Positions 10,215-18,938 of a stretch of 64,000 nucleotides of DNA are shown here, piece by piece. Every line of letters starts with the position of its first letter. Within the stretch, counting starts at the first letter, position 1. Origin of the DNA: Legionellaceae bacterium (lineage in GTDB: Bacteria > Pseudomonadota > Gammaproteobacteria > Legionellales > Legionellaceae). Below the pieces are notes generated by a model. The model saw only the letters and a list, made by a program, of their open reading frames with translations. It was not told where the DNA came from and made no database searches. Position numbers and translations under genes: made by a program. Location: NCBI GenBank assembly GCA_029210085.1, contig JARGPP010000011.1, positions 1 to 64,000 on the forward strand, given 5' to 3'.

Positions 10215-11027
10215 ATGCCTATTGACGCTATTAAATTCATCAAAAAGCCACTGTTCGCGGCCACAACACTTTGCCTCACAAGCTGTGTGGCTGTTGGTCC
10301 TAACCCTGATGATCCTTACGAATCGATTAACCGAAAAATTTATAGTTTTAATGTCAAATTTGATAAACACATTGTTCAACCCCCTACAAAACTCTATGCA
10401 GCAGCAATCCCTGCTCCCATTCGTGCGGGCATTAATAATATCTATAACAATATTAATATGCTACCCACACTTGCAAACGATATTTTACAAGCTGATTATC
10501 AACAAACTATTCTAGATTTTTGGCGATTTACAATTAATACCAGTATGGGGATTGGTGGTATTTTTGATGTTGCCAGTCAATGCCAATTACCTCTCCATGA
10601 AAACGACTTAGGCATTACATTTGCCAAGTGGGGAGATAGAAAATCACCTTATATTATGATTCCTTTTCTTGGGCCAAGTACGATTCGGGATGGAATGGGA
10701 CTTATATTTGATTACACTTTTTTTAGTCCCTACCCTTATATTCATAAAGATTTTATCATTGAGAGTGTTTTGATTCTTAGATATATCGACCTACGATCAC
10801 GCATGTTTGATACAGACAGACTCATGCAAGCAGCTCCTGATGCTTATGCTTTTATGCGAGAAGCCTACTTACAGCATCGTAATTATCTCATTCGTGGTGA
10901 AGAGGCTGTTGCCACCGGAGCACTCTATGTAGACGATGACGATACGCCACCTGATCCTGAGCAAGTACTCACAAACAAACCGCCGGAAGGCAAAAAAGCA
11001 TCTGAATTTCCAATAACCACTAATTAA
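10215..11027 (+). CDS. mlaA: MlaA (VacJ) outer-membrane lipoprotein for lipid asymmetry
   Basis: The MlaA lipoprotein sits in the outer membrane and removes phospholipids from the outer leaflet, passing them to MlaC. The N-terminal signal ends in a lipobox LTSC, giving a lipidated Cys at residue 24. Family stretches include DDPYESINRKIYSFN, INNIYNNIN, FWRFTINTSMGIGGIFDVA and DLGITFAKWG. At 270 residues it is of normal length. It is transcribed away from uvrD; the rest of the mla system (mlaFEDCB) is not in the window. The final codons and stop are repeated about 800 bases downstream (see the repeat entries). Confidence 0.95.
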   Translation: MPIDAIKFIKKPLFAATTLCLTSCVAVGPNPDDPYESINRKIYSFNVKFDKHIVQPPTKLYAAAIPAPIRAGINNIYNNINMLPTLANDILQADYQQTILDFWRFTINTSMGIGGIFDVASQCQLPLHENDLGITFAKWGDRKSPYIMIPFLGPSTIRDGMGLIFDYTFFSPYPYIHKDFIIESVLILRYIDLRSRMFDTDRLMQAAPDAYAFMREAYLQHRNYLIRGEEAVATGALYVDDDDTPPDPEQVLTNKPPEGKKASEFPITTN

Positions 11028-11030
11028 CCA
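10999..11030 (+). repeat. Repeat copy 1: 3' end of mlaA
   Basis: The last codons of mlaA plus its stop (beginning catctgaatttcc, ending actaattaacca) recur as an almost identical 33-base copy at 11805-11837: two substitutions and one inserted base. The two copies bracket the minus-strand gene at 11137-11664. Such a pair is what a segmental duplication or an insertion event would leave. Confidence 0.8.
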
Positions 11031-11051
11031 ATACAGGCTCACCGAGAAATC

Positions 11052-11069
11052 TGATTAATTTTTTAATCA
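11052..11069 (+). terminator. AT-rich hairpin downstream of mlaA
   Basis: A 7-base inverted repeat (TGATTAA / TTAATCA, four-base loop) lies 25 bases after the mlaA stop. The stem is AT-rich and not followed by a convincing T tract, so it is at best a weak terminator or an mRNA 3'-end stabiliser. Confidence 0.3.
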
Positions 11070-11136
11070 ATAAAGAGACTCAAAACAGCATGTCACCAAC
11101 AATTCACCTCATCACCTCAGCTTTATTAGAGCGCAC

Positions 11137-11664
11137 TTAAAAAAGATAATTAATAGCAATACCACCAGCAGAAAAAACCTCATTGTTCGACGTGGTTATT
11201 CCACCGATCTTAACATGGTCATATTGATAAGGCATGATCCAGCCTGATAGCATAATATGGTTTGTTAACAATTGCTCGAGCGATATATATGCCCCTGCTT
11301 CGTATTGCATATTAATAGTAAGTCCCTTGGCATGCCCAAAAGTCTCAATATAATTAAATCCATAAGCGAAATATGTATGCTCACCTAATGCTTTTCGTAA
11401 ACCTCCAAATATTACTGGCGTCACCGTCTGAGTAATTAATGGTGCGTTATCAACATGCCCGGAAGCAGTGACTCCAATTTCAGTTTTAGGAGTATAGCGC
11501 GCAATACCGATACCAAAACTTGTGGCAATTACATCAGAACCAACTGCGGCTTGTATTGCCAAACGCACAGGTTTATCATTAAATATATCATCCGCAGAAA
11601 CAATAGATACATTAGTAAGTAGCAAAAAAAGAACAAAAAGACGACAAAACATACTCATACCCAT
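11137..11664 (-). CDS. Small secreted, outer-membrane-like protein of unknown function
   Basis: A 175-residue protein with a clear signal peptide (basic start, then LFVLFLLLTNVSIVSA, cleavage near residue 24-25). The mature part consists of alternating polar and hydrophobic strands rich in Gly, Tyr and Thr and ends in an aromatic residue (NYLF), which is what a small outer-membrane beta-barrel looks like. No named family was recognised. It lies alone on the minus strand between mlaA and an orphan gene, flanked by two near-identical copies of the mlaA tail, so it may have been inserted there. The second Met (residue 3) is an equally possible start. Confidence 0.6.
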   Translation of the reverse strand: MGMSMFCRLFVLFLLLTNVSIVSADDIFNDKPVRLAIQAAVGSDVIATSFGIGIARYTPKTEIGVTASGHVDNAPLITQTVTPVIFGGLRKALGEHTYFAYGFNYIETFGHAKGLTINMQYEAGAYISLEQLLTNHIMLSGWIMPYQYDHVKIGGITTSNNEVFSAGGIAINYLF

Positions 11665-11804
11665 CCTTAAAATAAAAAAACTATTTCCCTAATACCCCTG
11701 AAAAAAACACACTTAAATACAAAAGCATTCAATTTCAACCGGCTTTATACCATTTTAATAAAGATTAATAAAACAAATTTAATCAGGCACTTAAAGACAA
11801 TCAT

Positions 11805-11837
11805 CATCTGAATTTCCGATAACCCACTAATTAATCA
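11805..11837 (+). repeat. Repeat copy 2: displaced copy of the mlaA 3' end
   Basis: Thirty of 33 aligned positions match 10999-11030, including the mlaA stop codon. There is no mlaA coding sequence in front of this copy. Its stop and flank now form part of the upstream region of the gene at 11906. Confidence 0.8.
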
Positions 11838-11851
11838 CCTTAATTTTTTTT

Positions 11852-11871
11852 TAACCTTTATAGGTTATAAT
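11852..11871 (+). promoter_or_regulatory. Promoter with an overlapping inverted repeat upstream of the 11906 gene
   Basis: A perfect TATAAT at 11866-11871 lies 35 bases before the ATG. It overlaps a 6-base inverted repeat, TAACCT (11852-11857) and AGGTTA (11862-11867), with a 4-base spacer, which could be an operator covering the -10 element. The -35 position falls in a run of T with no good hexamer. Confidence 0.45.
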
Positions 11872-11905
11872 TTACTTAAATAAATTTAATTTATTCAAAT
11901 TCAAT

Positions 11906-13237
11906 ATGCCGGATAATTTTACAGTCATAGAGGGTGCATACCATAAACTCTATCATTATAATGTTCCACCCGTAGTCGGATATGGTAGAGCCTTTGATGG
12001 ATACACCATTGATTCTCTTCCTGCCGCACCTCAAATTCATACTTATAATCCCGATCCTAAAACAATACTCCCTCTTCTAGCACTCAAAAAACAACCCGCT
12101 ATCATCCACATTGATAGCGCAAAATATACAGTAGAACATTTTCTTGTCGTTCAATGCTTAGATGATGCCTTTATAAAAGATGATGGTGATATTTTTCGCC
12201 CAACAATAAAGCCACATTATGCAATAGCACCTATCAATGGCTCAGGAAATATTTATAATAAAAACTGTATGGCCATGATTCAACAGGATAACACCATCGT
12301 TCGTTCACCTTTTAATCTCCCTGTTCATGCTCATGATAACTTACTGTCTCCTGCGCATTCTATCGCTGATTTAAAAAACTTATTAATAATCTCTCACTCC
12401 CAAAATAAAAGTCTATTTTTAACCTCTTATGTCGTCGATGAAGTCCATAAAAAAGTACTCATCACACAACATTGTTTATTAAATACCCGTGAGCATGAAT
12501 CACTTGAAACAATATTAGAAAATTTACCTGAAAAAAATATTGAAGCCTTGATAGATGCAACATCGCCAATTCAAAGCAAACTCACACAATTTTATGTGTC
12601 ACCAGATGATGCAACAATAGCATCATCAATACAGCCTTTATTTGCACATCAAACCAAGCACACTCCATCACGCACACACACCACACCTTCAACTGCTTCC
12701 AAAAGCACTAGGCCCAACAGAACACGGCACAAAACAGCACCCAACCGACAACCAGCTGCAGAAGCTGAAGAAGCTGAAGAAAAGCGGGACAACTCAAGTC
12801 ATGCAGCTCAAGAACAAGTACCACCTGATACCACCAAGACTACAACTCAAAATCAAAGTGAAAACTCCGTAGCCACTGGTGAAGCTCATGATCAATTACT
12901 TTTATCAAGCCCTCTCAACAATAAGACACTAACTCCATTACAAAGCACTATAGATAAAGCACAATATTTTCCTACCCCCAAACAAAAAAATAAGCTCAAC
13001 CAATCAACCGATATTGATTGGTATTTTTATTTTAAATGCTTAAGTGGTGTTACCATGCTAACCGGCGCTGCAATGCTGATTACTTATTTATTACTTCCTG
13101 CAGCTATAATCGGACTTGCCATGTCGGGCGCATATACTTTAAGCGTAGGAAGTCTGGGATATTTTGCGTCTAGCACTTCTTCTAGCAGCCAGTCAAAAAA
13201 GCCTGCTCAATCTGAGGCAGCAGCGTTTAATCATTAA
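11906..13237 (+). CDS. Orphan protein with a C-terminal membrane hairpin
   Basis: A 443-residue protein of no recognised family. Residues 1-240 form a mixed, folded-looking domain. Residues about 250-332 are a low-complexity linker rich in Thr, Ser, Pro, Gln, Glu and Lys (including a short EAEEAEE run). Residues about 371-415 contain two adjacent hydrophobic helices, and the tail is Ser/Lys-rich. There is no N-terminal signal peptide, so the topology would be a tail-type membrane anchor with the large domain in the cytosol. That pattern is seen in many Legionellales effector candidates, but no secretion signal can be proved here. Its stop codon overlaps that of the convergent ABC transporter gene by four bases. 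Confidence 0.6.
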   Translation: MPDNFTVIEGAYHKLYHYNVPPVVGYGRAFDGYTIDSLPAAPQIHTYNPDPKTILPLLALKKQPAIIHIDSAKYTVEHFLVVQCLDDAFIKDDGDIFRPTIKPHYAIAPINGSGNIYNKNCMAMIQQDNTIVRSPFNLPVHAHDNLLSPAHSIADLKNLLIISHSQNKSLFLTSYVVDEVHKKVLITQHCLLNTREHESLETILENLPEKNIEALIDATSPIQSKLTQFYVSPDDATIASSIQPLFAHQTKHTPSRTHTTPSTASKSTRPNRTRHKTAPNRQPAAEAEEAEEKRDNSSHAAQEQVPPDTTKTTTQNQSENSVATGEAHDQLLLSSPLNNKTLTPLQSTIDKAQYFPTPKQKNKLNQSTDIDWYFYFKCLSGVTMLTGAAMLITYLLLPAAIIGLAMSGAYTLSVGSLGYFASSTSSSSQSKKPAQSEAAAFNH

Positions 13238-15039
13238 GTCTCATGCGCTAAACCAACGCCTTCTAATAATTGCCGGGTATACTCTGTAGTGGGAGCACGT
13301 AGTAACTGCTCACACGTGCCTTCCTCAACCATCACACCATCACGCATCACCAAGACGTTATCTGCTAAATAAGAAACGACTGACATATTATGCGTCACAA
13401 ACAAATAAGATAGCTTCAATTCAGATTGCAAATCTTTCAATAAATTCAAAATTTGAGCTTGTACCGAAACATCTAATGCACTGGTTGGCTCATCACAAAT
13501 CAGTACTTGTGGGGCACTGGCAAGCGCTCGTGCAATACAAACTCGTTGGCGTTGCCCCCCTGAAAATTGGTGCGGGTAACGATCAAGTGTTGTTTTCGGT
13601 AAATTGACCTGCTCGAGTAACTCCTGCTGGCGTTTTTGAATAATCTTAGTTTTTGTACCCTGTGCTTCCATACCTTCCGCAATAATTTCACCCACTGTCA
13701 TCCTTGGGTTCATGGATGAATAAGGATCTTGGAAAATAATTTGCACTTGCTTCCTAAAATCTTTTAACGCACGCCCCTTTAAACTCACCAGGTTGTGATC
13801 TCGAAATTTAACCTCACCACAAGTCATCGACTGTAAGCCTAATAACACTCGACATACCGTACTCTTGCCAGAGCCTGACTCCCCAACGAGCGCAAGAGTC
13901 TGACCTTGCTTTAAATCAAACGAAATATTATTGACGGCCTTTTGAACCACACGCTCACGTCCCAACCCCCCTCGATGAATTGGAAAATGTACGCCCAAAT
14001 TACGCACAGAAAATAAAGCTATATCTGATGCAGAGGCTACAGTCGCTTCTTTTAATGCTTTTGAGACAGCTAACGCAGGTGGTCGAACATGCTCCGGATA
14101 TAGATAACATCTCACGTGACGCGCACTTGTGTCCATCAGCGTTTGAAGCTCTGGTTCATCTGCAGCGCATGGAGAAAAAGCATGTGCACAACGGGGATGA
14201 AAACGACAACCGTTCGGCCTATCATCGGGTGCTGGTACACGGCCTGGAATCGCGCTCAAACGCTGTTTTCGTTTATCAAAATTCGGTAAAGCTGCAATTA
14301 AATGTTGAGCATAAGGATGTAGGGGTTGCTGAAAAAAAGCGGTCACTTCTGCTGACTCAACCATTTGTCCGGCGTACATCACATAGATTCTGTCAGCCAT
14401 CATCTTCACCAAACTTAAATCATGCGTAATCAACAACAAACTCATTTTTCGTTCTTGCTGAATTTTTTTTAATAATGCTAATAACTGCATTTGTGTGGTG
14501 ACATCCAGTGCCGTTGTCGGCTCATCGGCAATGAGCACATCTGGCGCACCCGCTAAAGCCATGGCGATAACAACTCGTTGCTTTTGCCCACCCGATAATT
14601 GATGCGGATACTGCTTAAGACGTCTTTCAGGGTCAGGAATTTCAACTTCGGCCAGTAAAGCCGCCAAATGGGAACGAGACTTAGACCCTAAAGCTTCAGC
14701 CAATTGTTGTCCAATCGTTAAAACTGGATTAAGCGCTGTCATTGGATCTTGAAAAATCATGCCAAATCGCTTGCCACGAAAACGTCGCATCGCGCGTTCA
14801 GACAGTGTTAAAACGTCGGTATCGGACCAAGTAACCACACTGTCTACACCGAATCGTGCCTGCAAGGGTAAGAGTCGCATCAAAGCCGAAGCGGTCAGCG
14901 ATTTGCCACAACCGGATTCTCCTACAAGTGCGACCGTTTCACCTGCTTCCAAATAAAAATCAATGGCATCGACTGCGATTACTGTGTTTTTTTTGCTTTG
15001 AAAAGCGACACTCAGCGCCGTAACATCCAACTTGCTCAT
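13234..15039 (-). CDS. Peptide/nickel-type ABC transporter, fused double ATP-binding protein (YejF-like)
   Basis: Two ABC ATPase domains of the Dpp/Opp family in one 601-residue chain, as in YejF. Domain 1 has Walker A GESGCGKS, signature LSGGQKQR and Walker [13 protein letters not shown], followed by the oligopeptide-type C-terminal zinc-like segment ([15 protein letters not shown]). Domain 2 has Walker A GESGSGKS, signature FSGGQRQR and Walker [19 protein letters not shown] ribosome-binding site precedes the ATG. No permease or binding-protein genes of this system are in the window, so the partners must be encoded elsewhere. It follows the AttH-like gene by 14 bases and appears to be the end of the msbA-lpxK transcript. 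Confidence 0.85.
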   Translation of the reverse strand: MSKLDVTALSVAFQSKKNTVIAVDAIDFYLEAGETVALVGESGCGKSLTASALMRLLPLQARFGVDSVVTWSDTDVLTLSERAMRRFRGKRFGMIFQDPMTALNPVLTIGQQLAEALGSKSRSHLAALLAEVEIPDPERRLKQYPHQLSGGQKQRVVIAMALAGAPDVLIADEPTTALDVTTQMQLLALLKKIQQERKMSLLLITHDLSLVKMMADRIYVMYAGQMVESAEVTAFFQQPLHPYAQHLIAALPNFDKRKQRLSAIPGRVPAPDDRPNGCRFHPRCAHAFSPCAADEPELQTLMDTSARHVRCYLYPEHVRPPALAVSKALKEATVASASDIALFSVRNLGVHFPIHRGGLGRERVVQKAVNNISFDLKQGQTLALVGESGSGKSTVCRVLLGLQSMTCGEVKFRDHNLVSLKGRALKDFRKQVQIIFQDPYSSMNPRMTVGEIIAEGMEAQGTKTKIIQKRQQELLEQVNLPKTTLDRYPHQFSGGQRQRVCIARALASAPQVLICDEPTSALDVSVQAQILNLLKDLQSELKLSYLFVTHNMSVVSYLADNVLVMRDGVMVEEGTCEQLLRAPTTEYTRQLLEGVGLAHET

Positions 15040-15053
15040 CCCTGTACCCTCCG

Positions 15054-16010
15054 TCAGACCGTTTGGCTATCCTCCACCGTTTTACTCACCATATCTTCAC
15101 TGAGCAAACAAAATCCCGTTCTATTACCCACCTCAGCAATGCCTGAAATCATCGATGCTTGCTTTAAAAAAGATGAAATCGTAACTTGCTGATACGGGGA
15201 TGGAACGCGGATGGCCCACTTCCCATCTGTGAGCGCTTCAACACGAATGAATTGTGACATCGGTGCGGCAAGCCCTTCTTCATCAAACCGACCCGTCATT
15301 GCTCCTCGAATCGCATCAACTTCAGGTAAGTTTACAGAATAGAATCCACTGTCATCATTAAACCGGCACAAAACACCTTTCACTGCATGCTCATCTGGCT
15401 GCGCTTCAGTAATGGCCATTTGTCGAAACCAAGCATGTTTTGCTGTCACAAAATCTTCTTTAGCCTCATCTGCATCATAAATATGACCATTTAAAGAATG
15501 TGCCTGACTCACCAACACATCAATGCCTGCACGCAAACCTTGCCCAACGGGTAGCGTTTCTGAAGGTTTTAACATATCAACTTTAAAATTAAATCCTGAT
15601 TTATTCGTCTGTTTAAATCCAAAAACCCAACTATCATTAATGGGATTAAAATGTAAAAAAGCATGTCCTACATGCCAGCGATTAGGCGAAGGGTTTGTCA
15701 GCTCACTCTCACTCTCATCCTGCAAAATAAGTGCTTTTGTTTGCACATCAAAAAGAGCTGCGTGGCTATGGAATAAATGGCCATGTCGTTCCATTTGAAA
15801 AAAGTATCCATATTGCTCACCATGCTCATTGGAAACGACGCCGGAAAAAACCCAACGTGCTTCAGTTGCAGTGGTCGGTAAAAAATGGGGGGAATGAACC
15901 ACTTCCTCTGAATATGCAAATTTTGCACAAAAAATCAAAAGTAATACACATAACACACAGCCCAAATTAAGACGCTCTAGCTTGTCACGCTCGTATCTGT
16001 AAACCTTCAT
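15054..16010 (-). CDS. Secreted AttH/CrtC-like protein (tentative)
   Basis: A 318-residue protein with a membrane/signal segment near residues 16-33 (GCVLCVLLLIFCAKFAYS) and a beta-rich remainder. The alternation WVFSGVVSNEHGEQYGYFF...MERHG and GHAFLHFNPINDSWVFGFK...KP recalls the N-terminal domain of AttH/CrtC-type proteins (hydroxyneurosporene-synthase-like lipocalin fold). This is a pattern-level impression. The ATG at 16010 overlaps the end of lpxK by 26 bases; an upstream ATG at 16037 would overlap by 53. Both leave an unusually long charged segment before the hydrophobic core. In other bacteria AttH-type proteins often sit next to ABC export genes, which fits the ABC ATPase directly downstream. 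Confidence 0.5.
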   Translation of the reverse strand: MKVYRYERDKLERLNLGCVLCVLLLIFCAKFAYSEEVVHSPHFLPTTATEARWVFSGVVSNEHGEQYGYFFQMERHGHLFHSHAALFDVQTKALILQDESESELTNPSPNRWHVGHAFLHFNPINDSWVFGFKQTNKSGFNFKVDMLKPSETLPVGQGLRAGIDVLVSQAHSLNGHIYDADEAKEDFVTAKHAWFRQMAITEAQPDEHAVKGVLCRFNDDSGFYSVNLPEVDAIRGAMTGRFDEEGLAAPMSQFIRVEALTDGKWAIRVPSPYQQVTISSFLKQASMISGIAEVGNRTGFCLLSEDMVSKTVEDSQTV

Positions 16011-16941
16011 GTGCATCCAATTGTCCCCAAAAATCATCCATAACCTGTGCCTGAACAGGCAATATATAGATTGGCTTATTCAAAAATGAATGACATTTAA
16101 TTGCATCCTTCTCTGTCATTACAACAATATCTTCGGCAACATCTAAGTCTTTTTGTACAAACTGATGATGATCCGGAAAACGATAAGGCTTATATATAAT
16201 TCCAAGCTTTGTTAACGTATCAAAAAAACGTTCTGGATGTCCAATGCCCGTAATTGCAGCAACCGATACGTGCTTGGGTAAAGCTTCTGGATACATATTG
16301 CCCGGTATTAAATCCATGCGGTATGCACCAGGCCAGTTTCCCTCCCCATTCACCACAATAAAATCTGCTGTTTTTAATCGTTTTTTAGGTTCTCTCATAG
16401 GCCCTGCCGGTAGACATAAGCCATTACCGAATCGACGTATACCATCAATCACAACAATTTCTAGGGTGCGAGCCATTGCATAATGCTGCAAACCATCATC
16501 ACTAATCACCAGATCAATCGTATGTTTTTCTAATAAATATAAAACAGCTTCTACCCGCTTAGGTGCAATCACAACGGGTACCTGTGTTTTTTGGGCAATT
16601 AACAGCGGCTCATCACCAACCTGACTCGCTACATCATTAGATTGAACTTCATAAGGAAAATGCTGTATACGCGCCCCATACCCCCGGCTTACAATCCCAA
16701 CACGTAAACCACGTCTCCCAAAATGTTCAGCCAAAGCAATCACCAAGGGTGTTTTTCCAACGCCACCCACCGTTAGATTACCCACAATTACCACAGGAAC
16801 ATCAAAATGTGTTTGGCAAAACCGTGTTAAAAACCAACGCCGAATTGCAACAATCCAACGATACACCCATGAAAATGGATACAATACCCATGCAAGTGCG
16901 TGCTTCTCATACCATAATTGATTCAATGCATGCTGATTCAC
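15985..16941 (-). CDS. lpxK: Tetraacyldisaccharide 4'-kinase
   Basis: LpxK phosphorylates the 4' position of the lipid A disaccharide at the inner membrane. The 318-residue product begins with an amphipathic membrane-associating segment (AWVLYPFSWVYRWIVAIRRW), then VPVVIVGNLTVGGVGKTPLV, whose P-loop is diagnostic, then SRGYGA, GDEPLLIA, and the DDGLQHY motif with catalytic Asp. The C-terminal half includes GIGHPERFFDTL and MTEKDAIKC, both family hallmarks. The ATG overlaps the msbA stop as ATGA, so lpxK and msbA are coupled, the usual gamma-proteobacterial arrangement. Confidence 0.96.
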   Translation of the reverse strand: MNQHALNQLWYEKHALAWVLYPFSWVYRWIVAIRRWFLTRFCQTHFDVPVVIVGNLTVGGVGKTPLVIALAEHFGRRGLRVGIVSRGYGARIQHFPYEVQSNDVASQVGDEPLLIAQKTQVPVVIAPKRVEAVLYLLEKHTIDLVISDDGLQHYAMARTLEIVVIDGIRRFGNGLCLPAGPMREPKKRLKTADFIVVNGEGNWPGAYRMDLIPGNMYPEALPKHVSVAAITGIGHPERFFDTLTKLGIIYKPYRFPDHHQFVQKDLDVAEDIVVMTEKDAIKCHSFLNKPIYILPVQAQVMDDFWGQLDAHEGLQIRA

Positions 16942-18710
16942 ACGACTGCTTCTTCAGATTCAGACCTAAGGGCACCCAACCGCTGCGCTTGGTAAAGTCT
17001 TGCGTAATGCCCATTTGCTTCCAGCAAATCACCATGCTGTCCTTCTTCAACCACACGCCCTTCATGCATCACAATAATTTTATCCGCACGCTGAATAGTC
17101 GACAACCGATGTGCAATCACAAGCGTTGTACGATTCTCCATCACATGTTCAAGTGCGGCTTGAATTGTCCGCTCAGACTCAGTATCTAGCGCAGATGTCG
17201 CTTCGTCTAGAATTAAAATCGGTGCATCTTTTAAAATAGCCCGCGCAATTGCCAAGCGCTGACGTTGTCCCCCGGATAAAAGCACCCCATTCTCACCCAC
17301 TCGAGTATCATAACCATCGGGTAATTTATCAATAAATTCATCTGCATAAGCATATTTTGCAGCTTTAATAACCAATGCTCGTGATACATCAAAACATCCA
17401 TAAGCAATATTATTTGCAAGCGTGTCATCAAAGAGTGTCACTTGCTGACCCACTAACGCGATTTGTTCTCGTAAACTTTTTAACGCCAGCTGTTCAATCT
17501 TTTGATCATCAATTAAGATAGTTCCCTCTGAGGCTTGATAAAATCGTGGAATCAAACTCGCAAGCGTTGTTTTTCCACTACCTGAGTGCCCCACCAAAGC
17601 AACCGTTTGTCCTGCTTGAATTTTAAAACTCACATCATGCAAAACGCGCACACCTTTACGGTAGGCGTATGACACTGATTGAAATTCAATATCTCCTTGA
17701 ACTCGTGCTTCAAGCAAAGCGCCTTTAGTGCTTTCTTGTGGTTCATCTAAGACACGAAAGACACTTTCAGCCCCTGCTAGTCCTTTTTGAAAAACTGTAT
17801 TCAATGTTGTGAGTGTTTTCATCGGTTTAATTAACTGCAACATGGCTGCAATAATCGCTAAAAAGGCTCCTGCTGTCACTGTAATCACTGACTGAAGTGC
17901 AATTGCTGCAAAAATAATACCGGCAATTCCCAAAGCAATAATCGTTTGCACCCCGGAAACATTAATCGCTTTACTCATCGCCACTTTCATATCTTGTATA
18001 CGGGAGCGCTCCGTTGCTTGATTAAACTTTTGAACTTCGTGTGCCTCACCCCCAAACAAGCGTACCTCACGATAGCCTTCAATCGCCTCACTTGCTGTAC
18101 TGGTCACCTCTCCCATTGACGCTTGCACTTTATGGCTAATACGTCGCACACGTTTATTGGTAAAATTAACCAAGATGCCAACAAATGGTATCGTGAGTAA
18201 AAACATCATCGATAATTGCCAACAAAGCACCATCATGACGGTCAAAAGCCCAATCACCAAACAGACATTCTGCACCAAATCAGTGAGCGCATTAGCACTC
18301 ACCTGCGCCACTTGTTCAACATCGTATAAAATTTTTGAAAGTAATTGCCCTGATGGAGCCTCGTCATAATAATCGGCCGGCAAGCGGACAATATGTGCAA
18401 ATACTTTTTGCCGCAGAACATTCACCACCGCGCGTGCAACCCAAGTCATGCAATATCCAGCAAACGCACTAACAAGCCCGCGAAACATCACCCCGAACAA
18501 AATGATCAGCGGTATCACTCGCACAAAAGACATATCGAGCTCAATCAGGCCTTTGTCTAAAAATGGCCGCATCATATAGGTAAAGCCTGCATCAATGCCT
18601 GCGGATAGCACACTTGCAAATAAGCCCAAAACAAGAATGCCCCAAAAAGGTTTTACATATTTAAATAAACGGGCATACAGCGTTCGTGCGCTGCCATAAG
18701 TTGGTTTCAT
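16938..18710 (-). CDS. msbA: Lipid A/phospholipid flippase MsbA
   Basis: An ABC exporter half-transporter that flips lipid A core across the inner membrane. Residues about 20-310 hold six membrane helices. The nucleotide-binding domain has Walker A GHSGSGKTT, signature LSGGQRQR, Walker B ILILDEATSALD and the switch His in VIAHRLST. The 590-residue length is typical. The pairing with lpxK separates it from other ABC exporters. Its promoter must lie in the 228-base divergent region shared with the acetyltransferase gene, which contains a 12-base palindrome. Confidence 0.95.
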   Translation of the reverse strand: MKPTYGSARTLYARLFKYVKPFWGILVLGLFASVLSAGIDAGFTYMMRPFLDKGLIELDMSFVRVIPLIILFGVMFRGLVSAFAGYCMTWVARAVVNVLRQKVFAHIVRLPADYYDEAPSGQLLSKILYDVEQVAQVSANALTDLVQNVCLVIGLLTVMMVLCWQLSMMFLLTIPFVGILVNFTNKRVRRISHKVQASMGEVTSTASEAIEGYREVRLFGGEAHEVQKFNQATERSRIQDMKVAMSKAINVSGVQTIIALGIAGIIFAAIALQSVITVTAGAFLAIIAAMLQLIKPMKTLTTLNTVFQKGLAGAESVFRVLDEPQESTKGALLEARVQGDIEFQSVSYAYRKGVRVLHDVSFKIQAGQTVALVGHSGSGKTTLASLIPRFYQASEGTILIDDQKIEQLALKSLREQIALVGQQVTLFDDTLANNIAYGCFDVSRALVIKAAKYAYADEFIDKLPDGYDTRVGENGVLLSGGQRQRLAIARAILKDAPILILDEATSALDTESERTIQAALEHVMENRTTLVIAHRLSTIQRADKIIVMHEGRVVEEGQHGDLLEANGHYARLYQAQRLGALRSESEEAVV

Positions 18711-18805
18711 GATTAAAAAGCTCTACAACCACGGTTAGAATAGCCCGATATTGTAACTGTTCCTACCTTAAAGCACCAATCTTAGAGCAAGTACACATGA
18801 CGACC

Positions 18806-18817
18806 GTCTTTAAAGAC
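18806..18817. promoter_or_regulatory. 12-base perfect palindrome between msbA and the GNAT gene
   Basis: GTCTTTAAAGAC is fully self-complementary and lies in the divergent intergenic region, 96 bases upstream of the msbA start and 122 bases upstream of the acetyltransferase start. This is a suitable place for a regulator binding both promoters. No known binding consensus was matched. Confidence 0.35.
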
Positions 18818-18826
18818 AACAACATA

Positions 18827-18901
18827 ATCAACCCTTATGATTCATGGCTCATATCAATAGTGTGCATCCATAAAACAACTGTAAACACCTATAGGGTTGA
18901 T
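18827..18901. repeat. Inverted repeat with 9-base arms upstream of the GNAT gene
   Basis: ATCAACCCT (18827-18835) and AGGGTTGAT (18893-18901) are exact reverse complements separated by 57 bases. The right arm ends 37 bases before the ATG of the acetyltransferase gene. It could be a looping operator pair or a long stem in the leader; the sequence alone does not decide. Confidence 0.4.
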
Positions 18902-18938
18902 CTAAAAAAAGTCTCTTGGTATTATTGGTGAACTTTAC

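Noticed and set aside
10018-10515. A 165-codon plus-strand frame spanning the uvrD-mlaA junction
   Set aside because: It overlaps the start of uvrD in antisense and the first 300 bases of mlaA in another frame; its translation has no family features, and both real genes are certain.
11831-11848. A pair of TTAAT boxes resembling a PmrA site upstream of the 11906 gene
   Set aside because: The spacing is nine bases instead of the eleven expected, one box belongs to the duplicated mlaA tail, and the region is so AT-rich that such boxes are expected by chance.
12760-12790. A short EAEEAEE repeat in the 11906 protein as a possible tandem-repeat domain
   Set aside because: Only two imperfect units; ordinary low-complexity linker.
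13980-14429. A 149-codon plus-strand frame inside the ABC ATPase gene
   Set aside because: Antisense to well-conserved ATPase motifs, with no ribosome-binding site or recognisable product.
16749-17189. A 146-codon plus-strand frame over lpxK and msbA
   Set aside because: Antisense to two conserved genes; composition typical of a shadow frame.
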